Source: Saprospiraceae bacterium (GTDB lineage: Bacteria > Bacteroidota > Bacteroidia > Chitinophagales > Saprospiraceae). From it: a DNA stretch of 11,278 nt. The DNA lies in assembly GCA_023299965.1 (NCBI GenBank), contig JALZVN010000301.1:1-11278 (forward strand), read 5' to 3'. Each line of letters opens with the position of its first letter. Within the stretch, counting starts at the first letter, position 1. The notes under the pieces are model-generated. The model had not been told where the DNA came from. It searched no databases and saw nothing but the letters and a program-made list of their open reading frames with translations. This document shows, piece after piece, positions 1-6,636 of this stretch. The position numbers were made by a program, and so were the translations under genes.

Positions 1-858
1 GCAGCAGATTCTGATGACAATCCATGGCATTACAAGTTCACTTGGAATCCTAGGAATGTTGTTTTAGCAGGTCAAAGTACAGCAAAGTATCTAGTAGATA
101 ATAAGCTTACCTATGCACCGTATAGAAGGCTATTCAAAGATGCTCCTTTGATAGATATCAAAGACGTAGGAAATTTTGAAATGTATCCTAATAGAGATTC
201 CTTAGACTACCAAGAGATCTATGGTCTGCAAGAGACACCCAACTTGATTCGAGGCACCTTGCGTAGACCAGGTTTTTGCAATGCTTGGAATGCACTCATC
301 ACTTTAGGTCTTACAGACGATACTTACAAAATTGATAACAGCGATTCGCTCAGCTACAATGATTGGGTAGACGCCTACGTCAGAAATGAAATCGGAAATA
401 CGACTCAAGAAAGAATAGCCAGCCTACTGGGGCTACCAGTAGATCACACTATAATGAAGCAACTAGAATGGCTCGACTTGTATAGCAACCAAACCATTGA
501 TATGCAAGAAGCTACTCCTGCTCAAATCTTGCAAAAACTGCTACTACAGAAATGGACCTTAAAGCCAAGCGATAAGGATCTCATCATCATGCAGCATGAA
601 TTTGAATACACCTTAGATGGAAATCAACATAAGCTGTACTCTACTATGCATATGGAAGGAGAAAACTCAACCGATACAGCTATGTCAAAATTGGTCGGCT
701 TGCCTATTGGCATCTTTACCAAACTGATCTTAGATCAAAAAGTATCTATGACTGGGGTGCAAATACCCGTGGTAAAAAGTGTTTATACAGAGGTCTTAAA
801 AGAGCTGGAAAAATTTGGTGTAAAATTCAAAGAAACGGAGTTGACTCCTGTTAGTTAA
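1..858 (+). CDS. Saccharopine dehydrogenase-like protein, 3' part (5' end outside window)
   Basis: The frame is open from base 1 to the TAA at 856-858 (285 codons), so the gene begins upstream; an internal TTG at 148 is not a credible start because homologous sequence precedes it. Recognisable family motifs are NPRNVVLAGQ near the visible start, YPNRDSL, RGTLRRPGF and LGLTDDTY, followed by a C-terminal part with AMSKLVGLPIGI and TGVQIPVVKSVYTEVL. These are typical of the C-terminal domain of Lys9-type saccharopine dehydrogenase/reductase. The N-terminal NAD(P)-binding Rossmann domain would lie off the window. Family members interconvert saccharopine with glutamate and aminoadipate semialdehyde in lysine metabolism; some relatives act in carboxyspermidine synthesis, so the exact substrate is inference. 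It is presumably cytoplasmic. The next gene starts about 80 bases downstream on the same strand, with no convincing terminator between them, but nothing links the two functions. Confidence 0.88.
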   Translation, partial: AADSDDNPWHYKFTWNPRNVVLAGQSTAKYLVDNKLTYAPYRRLFKDAPLIDIKDVGNFEMYPNRDSLDYQEIYGLQETPNLIRGTLRRPGFCNAWNALITLGLTDDTYKIDNSDSLSYNDWVDAYVRNEIGNTTQERIASLLGLPVDHTIMKQLEWLDLYSNQTIDMQEATPAQILQKLLLQKWTLKPSDKDLIIMQHEFEYTLDGNQHKLYSTMHMEGENSTDTAMSKLVGLPIGIFTKLILDQKVSMTGVQIPVVKSVYTEVLKELEKFGVKFKETELTPVS

Positions 859-939
859 TTCTACCTAGAATATTCACAAGACAAGCAGAAATGCCATCAA
901 AAAGTGCTTACCTTACGTCGATGCTAAACTAAATCAATC

Positions 940-2199
940 ATCGAACAACTTAAGCAATTACTCAATTCTTCTTTTATAAAGGGCGCTAGTATTTTATTTT
1001 CTGGTGGAGGTCTTGCACGTCTAATTACACTGGCGGCAATACCCATTCTTGCTAGATGGTACCCATTAGGACATCATGGATTATGGGGAATTTTCATGGC
1101 CTTGATGATGATAGGAAAAGCCATTTCTAATGGTGGTTTTCATGTATCTTTGATGCTCCCTAAAAACAAAGAAAAAGCAAAGACACTACTTTCCATTTGT
1201 TACAAATTCAATTATTTAACAGCAATAGTCTCTACCCTCTCTATATTGGCTCTAATATATTTTGCACCCCATATCATACCACCCAAACAAGTATTGCTTT
1301 TTGCCATAGGTCTACCTTTAAGCATCTTTATTGAGGGCAAATCCCAATCCGCACACAGTTGGCTTAATAGAAATCAAAACTATCTGGCCATGTCAAAGGG
1401 AGTGGTTATACAAACTGCAGTAACCATTTCATTTCAATTGTTTTTTGGATACATTGTTCTAGAATTAAACGGTCTAATTATAGGGACTATACTCGGTCAG
1501 ATAGCCATAATGACAATTTACTTAAAAGAAGCAAAGCTTTCTTTTTTCATAAGCGAGACAAGAGAAAAAACAATCGCCGCTTTCAAAGAATATAAATCCT
1601 TTTTAACCTTAGGCGTAAGTGGAAATTTGATCAATAATGCTTCTAGCAATCTACCGTTCGTATTTTTTCAAGGCTCGTTTGGAGATGCCTTGAGTGGGCA
1701 CTTTGTAATGACTCAACAAAGAATTTTGGCTGCACCCATAAATTTAGTTTCCTCTGCTGTCAGCCCGGTATTTTTTAAAGAGGCCAACAAAGCTCATCTT
1801 GCTAAAGACAACTCTTTATCAAATTTAGTTTTTAGAGTAAATGGCGTTATGTGGTTCATGATCATACCTGCTGTTATTCTAATAGTGATATGGGGACCAG
1901 AAATCTTTACTTTCGTGCTTGGCGATCAATACCAGACTGCTGGGGAGTACGCACGATGGCTAGCACCACTCATGGCCGTTCGTTTTGTAAATCATCCTAT
2001 GAGTTATTTGATTGACATAAAGCAAAAATTAAACGTACAACTATACTACAATATCTTTTTGCTGATTTGCACTTTTATAATTTTCTACAAACCTATTTTA
2101 GACTTAGATGATTTTACAACCATCAAAGTATTTGGGGTTTCTTTCTTTATTATTCAGTCTGCTTTTTTAGCTTATCTATACCGTTTACGAAAAGATTAA
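940..2199 (+). CDS. Wzx/MATE-like polysaccharide (lipid-linked oligosaccharide) flippase with non-canonical start
   Basis: This is an integral inner-membrane protein of the polysaccharide biosynthesis flippase (PST/Wzx) type, which moves lipid-linked sugar units across the membrane. The N-terminal motifs KGASILFSGG, LARLITLAAIPILARWYPL and LWGIFMALM match the usual first helices of this family, followed by many hydrophobic segments and a late WLAPLMAVRFVNHP loop near residue 345. The first ATG in frame is at 1096, but that would delete the first conserved helices. The frame is open back to a TAA at 925-927, and between 928 and 1095 there is no ATG, GTG or TTG. Starting at ATC 940 (or 937) gives about 419 residues, the usual family length, so I place the start there. 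It may use a rare initiation codon or have lost its start by mutation. No glycosyltransferase genes are adjacent, so the polymer it serves is unknown. Confidence 0.82.
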   Translation: MEQLKQLLNSSFIKGASILFSGGGLARLITLAAIPILARWYPLGHHGLWGIFMALMMIGKAISNGGFHVSLMLPKNKEKAKTLLSICYKFNYLTAIVSTLSILALIYFAPHIIPPKQVLLFAIGLPLSIFIEGKSQSAHSWLNRNQNYLAMSKGVVIQTAVTISFQLFFGYIVLELNGLIIGTILGQIAIMTIYLKEAKLSFFISETREKTIAAFKEYKSFLTLGVSGNLINNASSNLPFVFFQGSFGDALSGHFVMTQQRILAAPINLVSSAVSPVFFKEANKAHLAKDNSLSNLVFRVNGVMWFMIIPAVILIVIWGPEIFTFVLGDQYQTAGEYARWLAPLMAVRFVNHPMSYLIDIKQKLNVQLYYNIFLLICTFIIFYKPILDLDDFTTIKVFGVSFFIIQSAFLAYLYRLRKD

Positions 2200-2224
2200 G
2201 CCTACTTCTTTTTAGCTTCTTAAG

Positions 2225-2525
2225 CTAAGCTACTTTGCCAAATCTCAGGGCAGACCAATCCTCATCTATCGCTACAATCTTCACAGGTTCAAAATCAGTT
2301 TTTCCTATTTCACTCCATCCTTCATCACAATTGATATCACTCTTGTATTTCGTCGAAGACTACTTGAGAAAGCAAATCCACAAAAGTGCATCCCCTATCA
2401 GTTTTCCTTTTATTTTCAAAAACAGTGTTTTCATTAGTAAATGCTAAATCTATGACTTTTAGAAAGTCATAAAAAAGCTTAACGTAATCATAATCAACGA
2501 TATAGTATAGTGCCGATTGAGTAAC
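2225..2525 (-). pseudogene. Remnant of a small unrecognised gene, frameshifted
   Basis: Read on the minus strand, 2525 to 2337 gives an open stretch containing VDYDYVKLFYDFLKVI and later FVDLLSQVVFDEIQE before a TGA. A +1 shift at that point continues as DINCDEGWSEIGKTDF and EPVKIVAIDEDW, ending FGKVA at a TAG (2225-2227). The composition is protein-like and the two pieces meet exactly, so I read this as one protein of roughly 100 residues broken by a frameshift. The true start is not visible: a stop codon lies just upstream at about 2526-2528, while another frame there reads MLDNLYKLLNRHYTIS, which could be the displaced N-terminus after a second shift. I do not recognise the family. It would be convergent with the flippase gene. 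A real but chance-open intergenic sequence is the main alternative. Confidence 0.4.
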
Positions 2526-2597
2526 TTATAAAGATTATCCAGCATCTACAACCTACAGAAAAATCTCTTCAATACCCGAAAAAAAAAAGAAGGTTAA

Positions 2598-2760
2598 AAT
2601 TTGGGGCCTCCCCTTCAGCTTGCTCTTCCTCCATCCATCCCAAAAAGCCTCGGGTCACGTCGTCCGTTCCTACCGATAAAAAAAATCGGTACCACTTCCA
2701 CCGTTAGTCCATCTAGGGCTTCCGGCTATTCGCCTCGCCCGATACAAGGTTTTAGAGTCC
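2598..2760. repeat. GC-rich extragenic island with a short hairpin
   Basis: This stretch is clearly richer in G and C than the surrounding AT-rich DNA. It contains a perfect hairpin, TACCGAT / ATCGGTA at 2671-2677 and 2685-2691, with an all-A loop. An open frame spans it on the plus strand, but its translation is low-complexity (rich in P, S, R and L) and does not look like a protein. On the minus strand it contains CGGTAGGAACGG, close to CGGTAGGAATGG in the island near 6486, which suggests both belong to one family of extragenic sequences. Function unknown; a structured RNA is possible but not shown. Confidence 0.4.
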
Positions 2761-2775
2761 GTAAAGTGTTAAGAT

Positions 2776-2866
2776 TTAGACGATATGGGTTCGCCGACCC
2801 GTATGGTTAATCTTGCATGCCGAGGCAGAGCCTGTCCCCATACTTCAGGGTTTGCCTCGGTTCGCC
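2776..2866. repeat. Repeat A (long form), hairpin-containing, paired with repeat B
   Basis: This matches 3158-3227 with a single mismatch over the 70 shared bases. It differs by a 21-base insert (2829-2849) placed in the loop of the hairpin formed by CCGAGGCA and TGCCTCGG. The insert itself carries a small stem (CCTG / CAGG), so it lengthens the hairpin rather than disrupting its arms. The near identity, compared with the decayed surrounding DNA, points to a recent duplication or an active short repeat family. Confidence 0.75.
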
Positions 2867-3050
2867 ATCATACCATTTACAATTGAGAATGTCGGCTATC
2901 TTTTGATAGTAAATTCCAAACTCTTCGTTAAAAATGCTCGCAATAGCTAAGGCTATTGTACAGAGATCTTACATGCTGTCTCAAGTTTTCGACAGTTCCC
3001 TTCCTATATTGATCCACAGGATCAATATTACTGCGTAGCGGGCGGTCACC
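2866..3050 (-). pseudogene. Decayed gene fragment (copy 1), unrecognised family
   Basis: On the minus strand, 3050 to 2928 reads GDRPLRSNIDPVDQY, RKGTVENLRQHV and RSLYNSLSYCEHF before a TAA. A frame change continues as FNEEFGIYYQKIADILNC and KWYDG down to about 2866, where repeat A begins. The residue composition and the meeting of the two frames suggest the C-terminal part of a once-functional protein. A stop codon lies just upstream of the first stretch, so the 5' part is already lost. The first two thirds of this stretch recur at 6291-6407 with similar reading. I do not recognise the family. The same DNA can also fold into several hairpins, so a non-coding repeat is a serious alternative. 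Confidence 0.4.
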
Positions 3051-3052
3051 TT
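2937..3052. repeat. Repeat C, copy 1 (diverged direct repeat flanking ftsK)
   Basis: Hand alignment with 6291-6407 gives 16 mismatches and one single-base gap over 117 positions, about 85 per cent identity, in the same orientation. The longest identical run is 24 bases (2959-2982). Three potential hairpins are visible: AATAGC/GCTATT at 2942-2957, CTGTC/GACAG around 2976-2995, and TATTGATCC/GGATCAATA at 3007-3027. All three are wholly or largely kept in copy 2. The block overlaps the minus-strand coding remnant. Confidence 0.8.
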
Positions 3053-3066
3053 GATTTTAAAATCTA

Positions 3067-3120
3067 CTAGTCAAAATCTATCTCGACATCTTCAATCGTA
3101 ATTGGTATAAAACGGTGCAC
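3067..3120 (-). pseudogene. Possible C-terminal tail of a lost gene
   Basis: On the minus strand this short stretch reads VHRFIPITIEDVEIDFD and then two consecutive stop codons (TAG TAG). The acidic, protein-like ending suggests the last residues of a gene whose body has been replaced by the palindromic repeat at 3109-3142. It is too short to identify, and chance is a real possibility. Confidence 0.22.
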
Positions 3121-3142
3121 TGCACTGTTTTTGCTTCGCAAC
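3109..3142. repeat. Palindromic repeat D, copy 1
   Basis: This differs from 3232-3265 at only two of 34 positions. It consists of a near-palindrome beginning AAAACGGTGCA, centred on one C, followed by GCTTCGCAAC. One arm here carries a change that weakens the palindrome slightly (a G-T wobble). Together with copy 2 it brackets repeat B. Confidence 0.7.
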
Positions 3143-3157
3143 CTTTTAAGCGTAATC

Positions 3158-3227
3158 TTAGACGATATGGGTTCGCTGACCCGTATGGTTAATCTTGCAT
3201 GCCGAGGCAGGTTTGCCTCGGTTCGCC
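3158..3227. repeat. Repeat B (short form of repeat A)
   Basis: This 70-base unit equals repeat A (2776-2866) without its 21-base inner insert, with one mismatch. It contains the compact hairpin CCGAGGCA-GGTT-TGCCTCGG at 3203-3222. It lies between the two copies of repeat D, 15 bases after the first and 4 bases before the second. Confidence 0.75.
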
Positions 3228-3231
3228 CCCT

Positions 3232-3265
3232 AAAACGGTGCACTGCACCGTTTTAGCTTCGCAAC
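3232..3265. repeat. Palindromic repeat D, copy 2 (perfect 11-bp arms)
   Basis: Bases 3232-3254 form a perfect palindrome with 11-base arms (AAAACGGTGCA / TGCACCGTTTT) around a single central C at 3243. It is followed by GCTTCGCAAC exactly as in copy 1. The following run to the ftsK start (3266-3370) is strongly AT-rich and holds no gene; it probably contains the ftsK promoter. Confidence 0.75.
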
Positions 3266-3370
3266 GGTGGCTCATATTAAAATAATTAATCAATTATAAC
3301 ATATTAAGAAATATATTATTTATTTTCACCATTTGAGTTTATTATTGGAACACTATTATTTCCAGAACAT

Positions 3371-5842
3371 ATGGCAAAATCGAGGAAGAAGAAAAGTAAG
3401 CAACTAAGTTTCGCTTTCCTAAAGGATGAGAGAATCCCAAAACTATTTGGTCTCTTCTGCATTTTTAGCGCAATATATCTAAGCATTGCTTTCGTTTCGT
3501 ATCTTTTTACTTGGAAGGAAGACCAAGCCTACGTTTTTAATACTGGGCTAGCCGCTATAAACGGCAACACTCCTTATGAAATCGCAAACTGGCTCGGCAG
3601 ACTTGGAGCTACATTATCCAATTTTTTCTTCTATGTTGTCTTTGGTCTCCCCTCTTTTGGTTTGATTTATATTCTTAGTCTTATCGGAGTCGCACGCTTA
3701 CGCAATTACCCTATACAGCATTATCGTAAAGATATCTACTATAGCATTGCAGCCATTTTCTTTATGTCCGTGCTACTTGGATTCCTTTGTATCAATATGT
3801 CATTTCCATATGGAGGTGGATTTGGGAAAAGTGTATCTACTTGGCTGATCAACTTTGTGGGAGAAGCTGGAGTATATGTACTCTTGATAACCCTTCTAAC
3901 TGCTGCTGCCATCTGGGCGATTAATCCCAACTTCAACGACTTTACCGTTAGAGAATATATATTCCAAATGGAAGCTAAATTCAATGACTTTGTTGACAGG
4001 ACATTTTCTAGAGGAAAAACCAAGAGACCTAGAAAACCAGCAGCTCCAGTTGTCAATGAATTAGAAACTCCCAATCCTGAAGGGTGGTCTTTTCCTAAAC
4101 CGGAACAAAATAAGCCTACGACTAAACTTGCAACTCCAGCTTTAGAAATACCACAAGAAAATGAAGGATTAAAACTAGAAATTGGAGTACCACAAGTGCA
4201 AACTTCTGGACCTGGAATTGATAGTACTCCTTTAGAAATAGAAGAACCGTCTGGCGCTGTCCCTTCTGCCGCTCTTCCGCAGGAAGATATGGAAATCACA
4301 GAAGACAATATCGAAGACATGAGCTTATACGATCCTACATTGGATCTTCGTAACTATGTTCCTCCGGGACTAGACCTCCTAGTAGATTATAGCAGTGGCA
4401 ATTATGAAATAGACAGAGAAGAGTTAGAAAGGAACAAAGACCAAATCATAGAAACCCTTGCGAACTATAAAATTGAGATTGTAAAGATTAAAGCCACTAT
4501 TGGACCGACGGTGACGCTTTATGAAATAATACCTGCACCTGGTGTAAGAATATCGAAAATTAGAAACCTTGAGGATGATATAGCATTGAGTTTATCTGCC
4601 TTAGGTATTCGTATCATTGCCCCTATTCCAGGTAAAGGAACCGTAGGTATAGAAGTACCAAACGCCAATAAGCAGACTGTATCCCTAAAAGAAGTTCTTG
4701 CTTCCGAGCGATTCAAATCGGCAAAGATGGAATTGCCTATTGCCTTAGGAAAGACGATATCGAATGAAGTCTTTGTAGCAGATCTGGCGAAGATGCCTCA
4801 CCTTCTTATAGCTGGTGCTACTGGGCAAGGTAAGTCAGTAGGTATAAATACCATCTTGATGTCTTTACTGTACAATAAGCACCCTTCACAGGTAAAACTT
4901 GTACTTATTGATCCTAAGAAAGTGGAACTCTTCCCTTACGCAGCTATTGAAGACTACTTCCTGACTTCACCGCCTGCTCAAGAAGAACCAATCATAACAG
5001 ATACGAAGAAAGTAGTTGCTACGCTAAACTCTCTCCTGATAGAGATGGAAGAGCGCTACAACCTACTTAAGAAAGCCAAGGTTAGACATATCACGGATTA
5101 CAATCAAAAGTTTACGGAGCGTCGCTTGAATCCACAAAAAGGACATAAATTCCTCCCTTACATTGTATTGGTGATTGATGAGTTCGCAGATCTTATCATG
5201 ACTGCAGGTAAGGAAGTAGAAAACCCAATCGCCCGTCTTGCACAATTGTCAAGAGCCGTTGGTATACACTTGATTATTGCGACGCAAAGACCATCCGTAA
5301 ATATTATTACCGGGGTTATCAAAGCCAACTTCCCTGCTCGTATCGCCTTTAAGGTAACGGCGATGGTAGATTCTAAAACTATTCTGGATACGCCTGGTGC
5401 AGAAAGACTTGTAGGACGTGGAGATATGCTCCTATCCTATGGTGCAGATGTGGTTCGTCTGCAGTGCGCATTCATAGACACCCCCGAAGTAGAAAAAGTA
5501 ATCAATCACATAGAAGAGCAACCTAGTCACCCTAAACCATATTATCTTCCAGAATTCCATTCTGATGATGATGAAATAAGTGGCGGTGCAGGTTTAAAAT
5601 ATTCTGACCTAGATGAACTGTTTCCTGATGCTGCCAATCTAGTCGTCACCTCAGGTATAGGTAGTACCTCTATGCTACAACGTAGAATGAAACTAGGCTA
5701 TAACCGAGCTGGACGTATCATGGACCAATTAGAAATTCTAAACATCGTCGGACCATCCGCCGGCAGTAAGGCGAGACAGGTTCTCGTGCACGATGCTGTT
5801 GAGCTGGAACGGTTATTGGATGAACTTAAACGTAGGAAATAG
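3371..5842 (+). CDS. ftsK: DNA translocase FtsK
   Basis: FtsK is a septal, membrane-anchored ATP-driven DNA pump that moves chromosome ends through the division site and promotes dimer resolution by the Xer recombinases. This 823-residue protein shows the full order. A basic start (residues 1-20) is followed by four hydrophobic segments near residues 25-46, 80-110, 122-144 and 164-184. A proline- and acid-rich linker covers about 215-320. The alpha/beta motor region follows from about 330. Walker A is GATGQGKS at 482-489, Walker B is VLVIDEFADL at 599-608, and the conserved IIATQRPS segment ends at 643. A C-terminal winged-helix gamma domain (about 745-807, with GSTSMLQRRMKLGYNRAGRIMDQLE) would read the orienting DNA sequence. 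The linker is short compared with E. coli FtsK, as is normal in this phylum. The ATG at 3371 is the only sensible start. The gene stands alone, preceded by repeats and followed by a strong terminator. Confidence 0.97.
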   Translation: MAKSRKKKSKQLSFAFLKDERIPKLFGLFCIFSAIYLSIAFVSYLFTWKEDQAYVFNTGLAAINGNTPYEIANWLGRLGATLSNFFFYVVFGLPSFGLIYILSLIGVARLRNYPIQHYRKDIYYSIAAIFFMSVLLGFLCINMSFPYGGGFGKSVSTWLINFVGEAGVYVLLITLLTAAAIWAINPNFNDFTVREYIFQMEAKFNDFVDRTFSRGKTKRPRKPAAPVVNELETPNPEGWSFPKPEQNKPTTKLATPALEIPQENEGLKLEIGVPQVQTSGPGIDSTPLEIEEPSGAVPSAALPQEDMEITEDNIEDMSLYDPTLDLRNYVPPGLDLLVDYSSGNYEIDREELERNKDQIIETLANYKIEIVKIKATIGPTVTLYEIIPAPGVRISKIRNLEDDIALSLSALGIRIIAPIPGKGTVGIEVPNANKQTVSLKEVLASERFKSAKMELPIALGKTISNEVFVADLAKMPHLLIAGATGQGKSVGINTILMSLLYNKHPSQVKLVLIDPKKVELFPYAAIEDYFLTSPPAQEEPIITDTKKVVATLNSLLIEMEERYNLLKKAKVRHITDYNQKFTERRLNPQKGHKFLPYIVLVIDEFADLIMTAGKEVENPIARLAQLSRAVGIHLIIATQRPSVNIITGVIKANFPARIAFKVTAMVDSKTILDTPGAERLVGRGDMLLSYGADVVRLQCAFIDTPEVEKVINHIEEQPSHPKPYYLPEFHSDDDEISGGAGLKYSDLDELFPDAANLVVTSGIGSTSMLQRRMKLGYNRAGRIMDQLEILNIVGPSAGSKARQVLVHDAVELERLLDELKRRK

Positions 5843-5873
5843 GAGGCATTCCGCGAAAGCGGAGGTCATATTG

Positions 5874-5915
5874 AACCCGACGATTATTCTCGTAATAATC
5901 GTTGGGTTTTTTTTT
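5874..5915 (+). terminator. Intrinsic terminator of ftsK
   Basis: A 15-bp stem (5874-5888 with 5894-5908, one G-T pair) closes a five-base loop. The 3' arm runs straight into nine consecutive T residues (5907-5915). It lies 31 bases after the ftsK stop. A small separate hairpin with a GAAA loop (CCGC-GAAA-GCGG, 5851-5862) lies between the stop codon and the terminator. Confidence 0.92.
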
Positions 5916-6030
5916 GTCTATAATTCGAAAAAACGGATTTAAATTAAGGATTATGAGACTCTTATACATAACAAGTATAACACATGTCAATTTTAGCTAA
6001 AGCCTTCACACTATCGCTCTATACATCCAG

Positions 6031-6213
6031 CTAGTTTAGCATATCTAAGAATAAGTAGTCACATTTCCCCTCAAAAGGTATTTTTTTGTAGTATTTCTTC
6101 CATTTTATGACGTCACTTTCAAAAAAAATATTTTTTTTATAGGATTTATTATGGATTTCTATGGAGTCAATAGACCATATTATTAATACCATTTGAAATT
6201 TAAAATGACGCAT
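6031..6213 (-). CDS. Hypothetical 60-residue protein or gene remnant
   Basis: The frame runs from an ATG at 6213 to a TAG at 6031-6033. The translation is rich in K, I, F and Y and ends DVIKWKKYYKKIPF and then CDYLFLDMLN, which looks more like a protein tail than random sequence. In frame, a stop lies eight codons before the ATG, close to the palindrome at 6228-6289. It could be the 3' end of a gene that was cut by the palindrome, or a small free-standing gene, or chance in AT-rich DNA. I do not recognise any family. It lies downstream of recQ, in the same direction. Confidence 0.28.
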   Translation of the reverse strand: MRHFKFQMVLIIWSIDSIEIHNKSYKKNIFFESDVIKWKKYYKKIPFEGKCDYLFLDMLN

Positions 6214-6227
6214 ATATTTAGATGCTA

Positions 6228-6289
6228 ATTATCAACCTGCCAGCCGTAGGCAGGACTATTCGCCTGCCTACGGCTGGCAGGTTGATAAT
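6228..6289. repeat. Perfect 27-bp inverted repeat (REP-like palindrome)
   Basis: Bases 6228-6254 are exactly complementary to 6263-6289, with an eight-base loop (ACTATTCG). The core arm sequence is CCTGCCTACGGCTGGCAGG. It is GC-rich inside AT-rich flanks and ends one base before repeat C copy 2. No T-run follows on either strand, so it does not look like a simple terminator. It could still shield or end the converging ftsK and recQ transcripts, or be a mobile REP-type unit. Confidence 0.9.
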
Positions 6290-6290
6290 A

Positions 6291-6407
6291 CTCATAATAG
6301 CTAAGGCTATCCTACAGAGATCTTACATGCTGTCTCCAATTTTTCGACAGTTCTCTTCCTATATTGATCAGCTGGATTAATATCACTGCACAGCGTGCGT
6401 TCACCTC
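6291..6407. repeat. Repeat C, copy 2 (decayed gene fragment or structured element)
   Basis: This is the second copy of the 116-base block at 2937-3052, about 85 per cent identical and in the same orientation. On the minus strand it reads DINPADQYRKRTVEKL, then after a one-base insertion RQHVRSL, a TAG stop and DSLSYYEYY. It is therefore more damaged than copy 1 as a coding sequence. Homology stops abruptly at the 27-bp palindrome on the left, where copy 1 continues with FNEEFGIYY. That suggests the palindrome marks a breakpoint or insertion. Confidence 0.78.
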
Positions 6408-6475
6408 GCTCCTAATCATTTCTATCTAAAATCTTGCACGCTATATTAAACTACACATGATATAAGAGCAATTTT

Positions 6476-6602
6476 TCGTGTGAGCGGTAGGAATGGTGGA
6501 CCGATAGGGACAGTCCGGACTGGAGTGTAACGGAAGTATGGACGGTAGCGGACGCGGACCCATGGATGACGCGACTCGTATCGACACTTTTTCAGTGGAG
6601 AT
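6476..6602. repeat. GC-rich extragenic island downstream of recQ
   Basis: This stretch is rich in GGA and CGG triplets and contrasts sharply with the AT-rich flanks. It contains the perfect 12-base palindrome CAGTCCGGACTG (about 6510-6521). No open frame of note crosses it. It shares CGGTAGGAA-Y-GG with the minus strand of the island at 2598-2760. It may be an extragenic repeat or an RNA with structure; neither is demonstrated. The rest of 6408-6636 shows nothing I can name. Confidence 0.35.
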
Positions 6603-6636
6603 AAAGAGGCACACCCAAAATAGATAAAAGAAAGCG

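Noticed and set aside
845..880. Small stem TTCTA/TAGAA after the saccharopine dehydrogenase stop as a terminator
   Set aside because: Five A/T-rich pairs and no following T-run; too weak.
2212..2228. Hairpin TTAGCTT-CTT-AAGCTAA as a terminator for the flippase gene
   Set aside because: The T-rich tract precedes the stem instead of following it, and the stem is all A/T except for one G-C pair per half turn; not a convincing intrinsic terminator.
2235..2447. Plus-strand open frame of 70 codons after the flippase
   Set aside because: The opposite strand gives a more protein-like reading with a coherent frameshift, so this is probably its shadow.
2451..2471. Perfect 9-bp hairpin TATGACTTT-TAG-AAAGTCATA
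   Set aside because: It is followed by A residues on the plus strand and lacks a T-run on the minus strand; it falls inside a coding remnant (YDFLKVI), so it may be incidental.
2601..2810. Plus-strand open frame of 69 codons across the GC-rich island
   Set aside because: Its translation is low-complexity and P/S/R-rich, it continues into repeat A, and it looks like an incidental frame in an extragenic GC-rich sequence.
2776..3265. Repeats upstream of ftsK as a CRISPR array
   Set aside because: The units are unequal in length, interleaved and not separated by uniform spacers, and no cas genes are present.
3332..3361. TTTG (3332-3335) and TATTATTT (3354-3361) as an ftsK promoter
   Set aside because: The -7 element matches only four of six fixed consensus bases and would start transcription almost at the ATG; in such AT-rich DNA this is expected by chance.
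6476..6602. GC-rich island as RNase P RNA, tmRNA or SRP RNA
   Set aside because: I could not find the conserved core motifs of any of these RNAs in it.
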